Origin: a virus | Reading direction: 5' to 3' (one strand) | IMG/VR virus record: IMGVR_UViG_3300032271_000316 | Span: 1 to 35,586 of that record | DNA length: 35,586 nucleotides | In this document: positions 1 to 6,745 of the stretch, in pieces | Layout of the letters: the number at the start of each line of letters is the position of its first letter | Position numbering within the stretch: position 1 is the first letter of the stretch | Program-made: the position numbers and the translations under genes | Notes under the pieces: model-generated | The model's input: only the letters and a program-made list of their open reading frames with translations | Database searches by the model: none | Told to the model about the DNA's origin: nothing

Positions 1-410
1 GGACCAGAGACGGCGGCGGTGCCAGTGATCGAGACGCTGCCGCTCACTGGCTGGGTGGCCTGGTAGAACGTGCCGCTCACTGGTACCGCCGTGGCGCGCA
101 GCTGCGCATCTGTCAGGCCGCCGCCGCTGCTGCCGCCGCCGGGTGATGTCAGATCATCGATGAAGATCTGCAGACGATCTGCAGAGCTCATTGACTGAGT
201 GCTGAACTCCAGGGTCAGCGTGGTATTGCCGCCGCCGGTGGTGCGCACCGCACCCTTTGATGGGACGTTGAACTGATAGAGGATCGTGCCGCTGGTCACG
301 TTCGTGATCAGCAGGAACTGCTCCAGCGTGTAGGTGCCAGGGACCACCACCGTGCCGGCATTGGCGGCGCCAGGTGTGAAGGTGTAGCTGGTGAGCAGTT
401 GCTTTGACAT
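1..410 (-). CDS. Virion structural protein, N-terminal part (cut by window edge)
   Basis: The ATG at 410 overlaps the stop of the upstream gene (TGATG) and the frame stays open to base 1, giving about 136 residues. The first 100 residues look like a beta-rich virion protein (MSKQLLTSYTF start). They are followed by a Gly/Ser-rich hinge and LTDAQLRATAVPVSGTF, then a near-repeat ATQPVSGSVSITG. LTDAQLRA...PVSG repeats are common in head or tail accessory proteins of siphophages. The gene lies between the gpFII-like joiner and, on a circular map, the tail terminator, so it is probably displayed on the virion. If the two window ends were joined directly it would close after about 18 extra residues inside the next gene, which looks unnatural; I treat it as truncated. 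Confidence 0.7.
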   Translation of the reverse strand, partial: MSKQLLTSYTFTPGAANAGTVVVPGTYTLEQFLLITNVTSGTILYQFNVPSKGAVRTTGGGNTTLTLEFSTQSMSSADRLQIFIDDLTSPGGGSSGGGLTDAQLRATAVPVSGTFYQATQPVSGSVSITGTAAVSG

Positions 411-748
411 CAGTCCATCACGATCTGGAAGGCTGTGTTGTTGTCCGAATCATTTACCGATGCTGGCGTGGTCGTGATTGCCAGCGGCACCCGGCAGAAA
501 GTGCCATCGTCAATCCGCATCGGCTTGTGCTCCACAATGTAGGCAGTTCCATCGACCGTGATCGAGTCGCCGTAATCGAGGTCGCCAAACTTTGAGGTCT
601 CAGCCGTCAGCATGTAGGGGATGAACACCACATCGCCGCCAAGCGCCTCTTCGCTGTTCTGATCCAGAATGCCAAGGCCTGATGCCGTGGCGGTTGTGCA
701 GGTGACGCCGAAGTCGGCAAGGAAGGCCGTGGGGGTTTCGGTGATCAC
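410..748 (-). CDS. Head-tail joining protein, gpFII-like
   Basis: The 112-residue product starts MITETPTAFLADFGV, goes through a beta-rich middle (DSITVDGTAYIVEHKP) and ends in FQIVMD. The opening 'laDFG..' and the later '...v.g..y.V......DG' pattern fit the lambda gpFII-type joiners that close the head-tail junction. Its place, after the capsid genes and before the tail genes, agrees. The start overlaps the previous stop by 4 bases and its stop overlaps the next ATG, so it is translationally coupled on both sides. The family call rests on pattern and position and is moderate. It could instead be another small neck protein. Confidence 0.55.
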   Translation of the reverse strand: MITETPTAFLADFGVTCTTATASGLGILDQNSEEALGGDVVFIPYMLTAETSKFGDLDYGDSITVDGTAYIVEHKPMRIDDGTFCRVPLAITTTPASVNDSDNNTAFQIVMD

Positions 749-1041
749 GCAAAGATCCTGCTAGGGGTGGCCGGAGTGACGACATACGGCAGCCACGCTT
801 TAGGCGGCTCGCCGATGTAGTTGACGTGCCAGCCGCTCAGCAGCACGGGTGGGGTGATCACCTTGCCTGTGTCGGGGTCAAAGGTGCCGCCTCGGTAGAT
901 ATGCCCTACGCAGTCGAGGGCGTGAGTGTGGCTGGCGGTGAGGGGATGCGTGACGCCTTCCTCGTCGGTGTAAAGAAGACCAGCAGCATCCAGCGCAGCC
1001 ATGCCGGTGGATTCGTCGGGAAAGCGGATGTAGTGGGTCAT
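745..1041 (-). CDS. Small head/neck-region protein, unknown
   Basis: The 98-residue product starts MTHYIRFPDESTGMAAL. It has an acidic N-terminal half, a central GHIYRGGTFDPDTGK segment and a C-terminus rich in Pro and Trp. There is no signal peptide or membrane segment. It overlaps both neighbours by 4 bases (ATGA), so it belongs to the late head operon between a lectin-like fibre and the gpFII-like joiner. I do not recognise a family. An accessory role in fibre attachment or neck assembly is possible from position only. Confidence 0.6.
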   Translation of the reverse strand: MTHYIRFPDESTGMAALDAAGLLYTDEEGVTHPLTASHTHALDCVGHIYRGGTFDPDTGKVITPPVLLSGWHVNYIGEPPKAWLPYVVTPATPSRIFA

Positions 1042-2078
1042 CGCGTGATCGCCTGCAGGGTGGAGTCAGGCAAGCGGGTTGGCCAGTAGGTGAGGCGGCG
1101 GATGGTGCCGTTGGTCAGTTGCCCAGAGACAAAGTTTTGGCCGATAAACAGGCGATCTGGTGTTGGAATGGTTGCGGATGTGTCCTCGGTTCCAATCTGT
1201 CCGTTTGTCGCAAGGTTGATACTATTCAGTTTATAAGCGGCTGCCACTGCAAAACGAGCGCCTCCAGAGATAACTGGCCCTGCGCCTACATCCGCCTGCG
1301 TAACCGCTCCATCCAATACGGCAATCCCTAGCAATCCGACACTACTGCGACGTATAAACATGCGTTCATTGCCTGCTGCATCTGAAATGTCTGCGGCAAG
1401 CTGAACAATTGTGTTTACTGGCGCTGAGTTTACATCCGCAAACACCGTCCCCTCATCCTGCCGATACCAACTACTAAAGTTCGCCCCCGTAATGCTGGCA
1501 ACGTCCGCGCTGCGGGTGGCGGCTGCGGTGGTGGTGGGGATCACACTGGTAGCAAAGGCACCCTGCTCTAGCTGGGCATTGGTGACACTGCCCGTCACCG
1601 TCAGGATCAACGTCCCGGCAGTTGGCGTGAATGTCAGCGTTGTCCGCGCCGGAAATGCACCGCTGCCAATCGCTGGGCCTGCCGTGCTTGCTCCAGATAG
1701 CGTGACGGTTCCCGATCCGTAAAAAGACAACGTGTAAGCTACCGCTGCAACGGTAATAGATTGCGTTCCCAATGTTGCGCTGTTAAGTAGCAGGTTCGTC
1801 CTCTGCTCCTCCACCAGCAGCCCCAGGCTTTCGCGGGTCGAAGGGTTGTGGTCAAACCTTGGCACGTTTGTGGCAGCCGTTTGCAATGTGCCGTTGCTGT
1901 CAATGTAGGTTGCGCTGCTTGCACGGGTGAAAGTGATCCGTGGATCCAGGTTTTTCTGCAGAGCAAAGCGCAAGTCAAGCGTGGCAGATGAAAACTGACT
2001 GCCCTTGTATCCAGCCATCGAGCCACGAATGCTGGCCTTGACGCTGCTCCTTAGTTGCTTGCCCAGCAATGCCGCCAT
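1038..2078 (-). CDS. Phage fibre/spike protein with lectin-like C-terminal part
   Basis: 346 residues. Residues about 45-105 carry the FTRASSATYIDSNG ... RFDHNPSTRESLGLLVEEQRTNLL block that marks many virion fibre or adhesin proteins. The region after about residue 200 looks like a concanavalin/LamG-type beta sandwich (WYRQDEGTVFADVN ... DRLFIGQN ... IRRLTYWPTRL). Such proteins decorate heads or tails and bind sugars. Here the gene lies in the head module, which suggests a head fibre or an adhesin. The stretch 1,180-1,480 is more AT-rich than its flanks, as expected of an exchanged receptor-binding module. The family block is clear; where it sits on the virion is inference. Confidence 0.75.
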   Translation of the reverse strand: MAALLGKQLRSSVKASIRGSMAGYKGSQFSSATLDLRFALQKNLDPRITFTRASSATYIDSNGTLQTAATNVPRFDHNPSTRESLGLLVEEQRTNLLLNSATLGTQSITVAAVAYTLSFYGSGTVTLSGASTAGPAIGSGAFPARTTLTFTPTAGTLILTVTGSVTNAQLEQGAFATSVIPTTTAAATRSADVASITGANFSSWYRQDEGTVFADVNSAPVNTIVQLAADISDAAGNERMFIRRSSVGLLGIAVLDGAVTQADVGAGPVISGGARFAVAAAYKLNSINLATNGQIGTEDTSATIPTPDRLFIGQNFVSGQLTNGTIRRLTYWPTRLPDSTLQAITR

Positions 2079-2082
2079 GCCT

Positions 2083-2415
2083 TCACTGCGCTCCTACGAA
2101 GCCAGACACGGACGGCGTGCCACCGCTAAGGCTCACCAGGCGCATCCTGACGTAGCGCACCGGAGCGCTGCTGAGGATGTAGCCCGTGGTGCCGTTGGCG
2201 GTCAGCGTGGTGTCCGAGTTGTTCTGGTCCAGGTTGAAGTAGCTGGTGCCATCCAAACTGCCCTCCATGCGGATCACCACGTTGGTGCCAATGCTGGCAA
2301 CGGTCACCTGGAACGCAATATCGCGCCCGCCAATCTCAATGGCGCTGCTGGTGCCAGCAGCTGTGAGTGTCGTGAATGCAACGACGCCAAAACTGGATTG
2401 ATCGCCAAGTGCCAT
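2083..2415 (-). CDS. Small beta-rich virion protein, possible capsid decoration
   Basis: The 110-residue product starts MALGDQSSFGVVAFTTLTAAGTSS. It consists mostly of short beta strands and includes a RYVRMRLVSL segment near the end. There is no signal or membrane segment. It sits two genes downstream of the capsid protein and just upstream of the fibre gene, where decoration or head-completion proteins are often found. The strand pattern (ie.gGrdi.fqv.v....nv.irmEGSlDGtsy) would suit a small jelly-roll-like domain, but no named family is claimed. Confidence 0.6.
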   Translation of the reverse strand: MALGDQSSFGVVAFTTLTAAGTSSAIEIGGRDIAFQVTVASIGTNVVIRMEGSLDGTSYFNLDQNNSDTTLTANGTTGYILSSAPVRYVRMRLVSLSGGTPSVSGFVGAQ

Positions 2416-2418
2416 GGG

Positions 2419-2601
2419 TTACTCCTTGGGGTTGGTGGTGACGGCCTTGGCCTTTTGTGCCGGCTTGACTTCTGCCACCGGCTCAACCTGATGCGCCACC
2501 AGGGCGAACTGCGCATCATTGAGATCCAGCTCGGCGCCAGGTTCAAACACCTGCTCGCCAAGGTGAACAAAAAAGCCGGATCGAACCTTGAAGCGTGCCA
2601 T
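2419..2601 (-). CDS. Small protein downstream of capsid gene, unknown
   Basis: The 60-residue product starts MARFKVRSGFFVHLGEQVFEPG and ends in a Lys/Ala/Pro-rich tail. The N-terminal half (vrsGffvh.g...f.pG.eldL) resembles the short beta-roll proteins often found between capsid and head-tail genes. Its ATG abuts the T-tract of a strong terminator hairpin (2,605-2,629), so the usual ribosome-binding position is inside that hairpin. Expression should therefore need read-through and unfolding of the stem. Function unknown. Confidence 0.55.
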   Translation of the reverse strand: MARFKVRSGFFVHLGEQVFEPGAELDLNDAQFALVAHQVEPVAEVKPAQKAKAVTTNPKE

Positions 2602-2604
2602 AAG

Positions 2605-2629
2605 AAAAAGGGGCCGGATGGCCGGCCCC
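2605..2629 (-). terminator. Rho-independent terminator after the capsid gene
   Basis: Read on the minus strand, a perfect 8-bp stem GGGGCCGG / CCGGCCCC with a 4-base loop (CCAT) is followed at once by TTTTT. It lies 17 bases after the capsid stop and 4 bases before the next ATG. This is a typical attenuator that makes capsid mRNA more abundant than downstream head genes. Confidence 0.85.
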
Positions 2630-2645
2630 GGTTGTTGTGCAGGAA

Positions 2646-4589
2646 TCAGGCGATGATGTCGGTGATCGCAGCAAACGATTCAGGGTGGCGAACAGCGATG
2701 TCCACCGTCTGCATCGTGCGGATGTCAACCGAGCCGGCGTTGTAACCGCTGCCGTATGGGTTCGGGAGCACCTCGAGCGCCCCCCAGAGGCCGATCACCA
2801 GCTGGCTGAAATCACCGAAGATCAGCGCGCTCAGGCCGGTGCCGGTGCCCTTGGTCAAGTTGGCCGGAACCTGGTTAGAGCGATACATCGGATAGCCGTT
2901 CACGTTGATCGGCGTGCCCAGGGTGGTAACGCCATCTTGTGCCGACCAGAGGTATTCCCCGTAAACCGATTTGAGCTGCTTGATGGCGCTCAACACCTTG
3001 GCGTTGGTCAGGTAGCTCAGGTTGCCATTCAGTGCATTGGCGACATCGACAGCGCGTTCCAGTTGAATCAGCTGGTCAAGGCCACTGGTGCTGGAAGTGC
3101 TGGCGTTGGCCAGCGCGGCGCCGTTGGTGCCCATGGCCACCGAACCGATGCTCGCCTGGTTCAGGATCCCTTTGGGCTGACCGGAAGAACCGGAGCCATT
3201 GATGGCGGCTAGGTCGATGCCCAGAGCCATCACCTTGGCAAGATCGTTGCGAACAACCATCTCAATGTCAGGGGTGGCCTGCTGCAGCGCCAGGCGGCTG
3301 TACTGCGAGCGAGCGCCGATCTGCTTGGGCGAAAGGGTCACCTGGTCAAACAGGGCTTCCGCTTCAGTGATGGAACTTGCCTCAGTCACCCAATAGGTGG
3401 CGGTTGCCGATGTTTGCCTTGGGATTGCCACGTTGCCGACCAAACCGGTCAGCATCGTGGGCCCGAGACTCATGATCAGGGCCTGGTTCCGGAGGACTTC
3501 GATGAAGCTGCCAGCCAGGAGGTTGGTGGCCACCAGGTTGCCGCCGGTGGTGGCGGAACCCACGGCATAAGCTGCCCGGACCTGCAGGTTGTGGGGCATG
3601 AAGAAGCCCGACGTGGCCTTGCCCGTTTGCCGCTCAATCTCGGCAGAAACCTCACGCTCCAGGCCGGCCTCGCTCCAGTTGCCGGAGATAGCGGCGTTGA
3701 TGGCGCGGACCAGGCTGTATTCGCGCTGTTCCTTGGCGTTCAGGTCAACCGAGCCGGAGCTCTGGTCGATCGGTTCGGGCTTGACGTTGATCTTGTCGAG
3801 GATGGCCTGGCGGGCCTCGTCCAGGCTGCGGCCGGACTCGACGCACTGGCGGGCCAGGTCAGCGAAACCGTGGCGCTCGCCCAGGGCGGTGATGGAGCTG
3901 ATGCGGTTGCGCTCGGCGGCAGCTGCCTCAGAACGCACCGCCTCGATGTTGAGGTCGGACATGGGAATGGGGGGTTGAGGGGTGGGGATGGAGGCAGCAA
4001 CCTCCTGAACGGCAGGTTCAGGCTCAGGAGCCCGAGCCTGTGGCTCAATGACGGGAAGCGCACGGATCGGCACTTCTCGCTCGTCGTGATCGGCGCTGCG
4101 GCCGATGCCGACGGTGGGGTCGGCTGGGATTGAAACCAGCGACACCTCGAAAGGCATCCAGCGCTCGGCGGTGAACGTCTGCATCTGGCTGTCGTCGCGC
4201 TTCTCGCCAGCGGCCAGTTCCATCACGCGATAACCAAAGGAGACGTTCCGCAGGATCCCGTCCTGCACGTCCTGCTGAACCTGCTGCGCCTGGGCGCTGC
4301 TGCTGAACCTGGCGGTGGCATAGCCGCGGTCACCTTCAATCCAGCTGCGCTCCACCACGCCGATCAGCTGATTCGGATCGTGGTTCAGCAGCAGCGGCGC
4401 ACCGTCATTCAGGCGGCTCAGGTCTGCAGCACCCTGCGCATGGCTGAGCACCTCGTTGCCGAAGTAACGCTCAACCGGATAGGTGGAGCTGAACGGGAAC
4501 GAAATCGTGCGTGATTCGGTGTCGATCTGCGCGCCGTCAATCGGTGCGGATCGGGTCAGGCTTGGGAGCTTGATTCTGTCCATGGCCAC
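2646..4589 (-). CDS. Prohead protease fused to HK97-type major capsid protein
   Basis: 647 residues. Residues about 20-165 form an S78-type prohead protease: LLLNHDP with His70, RNVSFGYRV with Ser117, and the closing FEVSLVSIPADP with Glu148 near the third catalytic position. A Pro/Glu-rich linker (about 180-210) follows. The HK97-fold capsid part starts near MSDLNIEAVRSEA (Met210), with a coiled delta-like segment to about 300 and the major domain (GGNLVATNLLAGSFIEVLRN ... GTPINVNGYPMYRS ... SVDIRTMQTVDIAVRHPESF) to the end. The start may be GTG at 4,589 or ATG at 4,583. No Shine-Dalgarno was seen before Met210, so release of the capsid part by self-cleavage is more likely than internal initiation. 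It lies directly after the portal gene. Confidence 0.93.
   Translation of the reverse strand: MAMDRIKLPSLTRSAPIDGAQIDTESRTISFPFSSTYPVERYFGNEVLSHAQGAADLSRLNDGAPLLLNHDPNQLIGVVERSWIEGDRGYATARFSSSAQAQQVQQDVQDGILRNVSFGYRVMELAAGEKRDDSQMQTFTAERWMPFEVSLVSIPADPTVGIGRSADHDEREVPIRALPVIEPQARAPEPEPAVQEVAASIPTPQPPIPMSDLNIEAVRSEAAAAERNRISSITALGERHGFADLARQCVESGRSLDEARQAILDKINVKPEPIDQSSGSVDLNAKEQREYSLVRAINAAISGNWSEAGLEREVSAEIERQTGKATSGFFMPHNLQVRAAYAVGSATTGGNLVATNLLAGSFIEVLRNQALIMSLGPTMLTGLVGNVAIPRQTSATATYWVTEASSITEAEALFDQVTLSPKQIGARSQYSRLALQQATPDIEMVVRNDLAKVMALGIDLAAINGSGSSGQPKGILNQASIGSVAMGTNGAALANASTSSTSGLDQLIQLERAVDVANALNGNLSYLTNAKVLSAIKQLKSVYGEYLWSAQDGVTTLGTPINVNGYPMYRSNQVPANLTKGTGTGLSALIFGDFSQLVIGLWGALEVLPNPYGSGYNAGSVDIRTMQTVDIAVRHPESFAAITDIIA
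4019..4040. repeat. Palindromic element in the protease-capsid linker
   Basis: CAGGCTC (4,019-4,025), spacer AGGAGCCC, GAGCCTG (4,034-4,040), 7-bp perfect arms. It encodes ARAPEPEP in the linker between protease and capsid. Member of the dispersed family. Confidence 0.6.
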
Positions 4590-4592
4590 AGA

Positions 4593-6143
4593 CTAGGAAT
4601 CGGCGGGGATTGAATTGCCTGGATCTTGCGCGTCAGGCGGCGCCGCCGGCACCTGCTCGGCGCCCTTGGCGTCCACCGTGGCTGGGTCGGTGTCAAACAC
4701 CAGGCCAAGCTCAGCGGCCAGCTCCAGCTCACGCGCGCGCGTGGTGAACAGCTCCTCCAGGTCGCCGCCGCCCTGGGCCACCACATCGCCCTGCGTCATG
4801 AAGCCGCAGCGGACGGCTTCCTTGTAGGACGCCACCTCCTTCTGCGGATCCACCCAAGCCCAGCCGCGCGGTAGCCACCGGGCCTGGTTGTAGCGGCCAG
4901 GGTCCGCGTCATAGCCCGGCAGATTGAGCGCACCGGCCAGGGTGGCCATCTCTAGCCAGACATCAAACACCCGCTGATGCAGACTCTCGATCAGCCAGGA
5001 CTGCTCCACCCGGTAGCTGTCACGGGCCTCGATCAGCTCCAGCCGGGCGCTGCTGTAGTTGGTCTGGCTGGCATCACCCGACAGGCTGAAGTACGGCACG
5101 CCGATGCCCACAGCAATGCTGCGCAGGCAAGCGCGCATGAATGGCTCAAACGTGGTCGGCCGGTTGAGCTGCGGCACCGTGACAGTTTCGCCCGGGGCCA
5201 GGTAGCTCCACTTCCCCGGCGCCCAATCAACCACCTGCTGGCCGTCCATCACGCCATCAGAGAAGCCATCCAGGCCGCCCTCGGGTGATTGGATGAAGCC
5301 CATCAGCGCAGCGCCGGCCCTGGCCGCCACCAGCTCGGAATCGGCATAGCCCTCCAGCTGATGCAGCCGCGCCAGCGCCGAAGCAAAGCGCGTCACACCA
5401 CGGGTTTGCCCGGGCCTGTCCTGGTGAAACAGATGCACCACGTCAGCCGCTGACACTCGGATGCGCTTCTGGTATGGGTTGGTTTTCTGCCCGTACTGGT
5501 AATCGAAGGGATGACGGGGGAAGAAGTGGTAGGCAATCGGCCGTTTCCATTCGTCAATCTCAATCCCCATCCGAATCTCATTGCCGTTCTCGCCCACGCC
5601 GTTGTAGTTCTCGTCCAGCATCTCCGCCTCCAGCACCTGCAGCGCCAGCGGCACCTTGGAGCGGCCCATGGACTGACGCACCAGGCGGATGAACACCTCG
5701 CCGGATTCGACCACCGAGGCATAGGCCAGGCGCTCGATGTCGTTGAAGCACAGCAGGCCGGCAACGTCGGCGCTGTCCTTGCGGCACCACTCAGCCCAGC
5801 GGCTCTCGATCGCGTCGTTGATGGCCGAGTCAAGCCGGCCGCCGCCGCGTTGCATCCGTACCTGACTTTGAAACACCACGCCCTGGCCGACCACGTTGTC
5901 GGTCAGCTTGCGGACGGCGTTCTTGGCGTAGTCGTTGTCACGGACCAGCTGCCGCGCGCGGTTGCGCAGCGTCATGGCGCTGCCGCGCACCTCCGCGTCC
6001 TGGCTGGTGCCCAGCGTCACCCAGTCGGACGTGAGCCGGTTGAACAGCGCACCGCCAAACGTGCGGCGCCGGATCGGCGGCGTGCCTGCTGGTGCCTTCA
6101 GGCCCAGCCGCTCACGGATCGAGAAGCCCAGACCGAATGCCAT
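4593..6143 (-). CDS. Portal protein, lambda family
   Basis: 516 residues. The portal forms the dodecameric ring through which DNA enters and leaves the head. Recognisable blocks include RNRARQLVRDNDYAKNAVRK near 60-80, VVGQGVVFQSQ, SGEVFIRLVR near 145, and HLFHQDRPGQTRGVTRFASA near 235-255, all typical of lambda gpB-type portals. The C-terminus is Ala/Pro-rich. The ATG at 6,143 overlaps the gpW-like stop (TGATG). The gene order terminase large subunit, gpW, portal, protease is the lambda order. Confidence 0.95.
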   Translation of the reverse strand: MAFGLGFSIRERLGLKAPAGTPPIRRRTFGGALFNRLTSDWVTLGTSQDAEVRGSAMTLRNRARQLVRDNDYAKNAVRKLTDNVVGQGVVFQSQVRMQRGGGRLDSAINDAIESRWAEWCRKDSADVAGLLCFNDIERLAYASVVESGEVFIRLVRQSMGRSKVPLALQVLEAEMLDENYNGVGENGNEIRMGIEIDEWKRPIAYHFFPRHPFDYQYGQKTNPYQKRIRVSAADVVHLFHQDRPGQTRGVTRFASALARLHQLEGYADSELVAARAGAALMGFIQSPEGGLDGFSDGVMDGQQVVDWAPGKWSYLAPGETVTVPQLNRPTTFEPFMRACLRSIAVGIGVPYFSLSGDASQTNYSSARLELIEARDSYRVEQSWLIESLHQRVFDVWLEMATLAGALNLPGYDADPGRYNQARWLPRGWAWVDPQKEVASYKEAVRCGFMTQGDVVAQGGGDLEELFTTRARELELAAELGLVFDTDPATVDAKGAEQVPAAPPDAQDPGNSIPADS

Positions 6144-6721
6144 CAGATGAACCTCACGAACGTGGAGCCGGGATTTCCCAGGCCATTGGCCACCCGTTCG
6201 GCGGCCAGCTCACGCGCCACCCGCGCCTTGAGGCGTGATTCCAGATCGACCAGCTCGGCCAGGCTGAACTTCTCCAGTTGCCGGCTGCCGATCATGTAGC
6301 GCTTGACAGCGCCGCCACTGATCACCGCGCGGATGGCCGCCTGCACCGCTTCCAGGTCAATCTGCGACTGGGTGCGGCCGTCGTAGCTGGCGGCGGTGCC
6401 GCTGTAGCTCAGGGCTGCAAGCACCTTGCTGGTGCCAGTGCCGATCGTGTGCGCGTCGCTTCCCTTGACCGCCCGGGTTTGCCAGTACCAGGCTCCGACC
6501 GTCATGCCCAATGACGTGGCCGCGCTGATCGTGCTTTCCCAGGCCTGGCCGTTCACCGCTGCTGACACCGTGATGCCGCCGGCGCCAGTGGCCTGGCTGC
6601 GGAAATAGGTGCTCAGGCTCCAACCATCAGCCGGTGTGATCGGGTTGCCAAACGCATCCGTGGTGGCGTAGTTGCGCCACTGCACGGTGTCGCCTGCCCG
6701 GAACTGGAGCGGGAGAGTCAT
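6143..6721 (-). CDS. gpW-like head-tail joiner with extra N-terminal domain
   Basis: 192 residues. The last 60 residues (YMIGSRQLEKFSLAELVDLE ... ending TFVRFI) match the pattern of lambda gpW: a basic residue-rich hairpin, a Leu-rich helix and a short tail. gpW fills the portal end before the tail joins. The position between large terminase and portal is exactly that of lambda W. Unlike the roughly 68-residue lambda protein, this one carries about 115 extra N-terminal residues (FRAGDTVQWRNY ... WYWQTRAVKG), a beta-rich domain. The gpW match is by eye. Confidence 0.7.
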   Translation of the reverse strand: MTLPLQFRAGDTVQWRNYATTDAFGNPITPADGWSLSTYFRSQATGAGGITVSAAVNGQAWESTISAATSLGMTVGAWYWQTRAVKGSDAHTIGTGTSKVLAALSYSGTAASYDGRTQSQIDLEAVQAAIRAVISGGAVKRYMIGSRQLEKFSLAELVDLESRLKARVARELAAERVANGLGNPGSTFVRFI

Positions 6722-6722
6722 G

Positions 6723-6741
6723 GCCTCAGGCTAGGAATCCT
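6723..6741 (-). promoter_or_regulatory. Inverted repeat with CCTAGCC core before the gpW-like gene
   Basis: On the minus strand CTCAGG and CCTGAG form 6-bp arms around ATTCCTAG, ending a few bases before the ATG at 6,721. The CCTAGCCT core recurs in front of several other genes (see findings). It could be a translation or RNA-processing signal; no function is proven. Confidence 0.4.
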
Positions 6742-6745
6742 GAGT

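Noticed and set aside
3960-3962. Internal start (MSDLN) for a separate capsid protein
   Set aside because: The bases before it are C-rich with no Shine-Dalgarno; processing of the fusion is a simpler reading.
3414-4133. 239-residue plus-strand frame opposite the protease-capsid gene
   Set aside because: Antisense shadow; Gly/Asp/Leu-rich with no motif, no ribosome-binding site.
5511-6299. 262-residue plus-strand frame opposite portal and gpW-like genes
   Set aside because: Crosses two genes with strong family evidence and has shadow-like composition.
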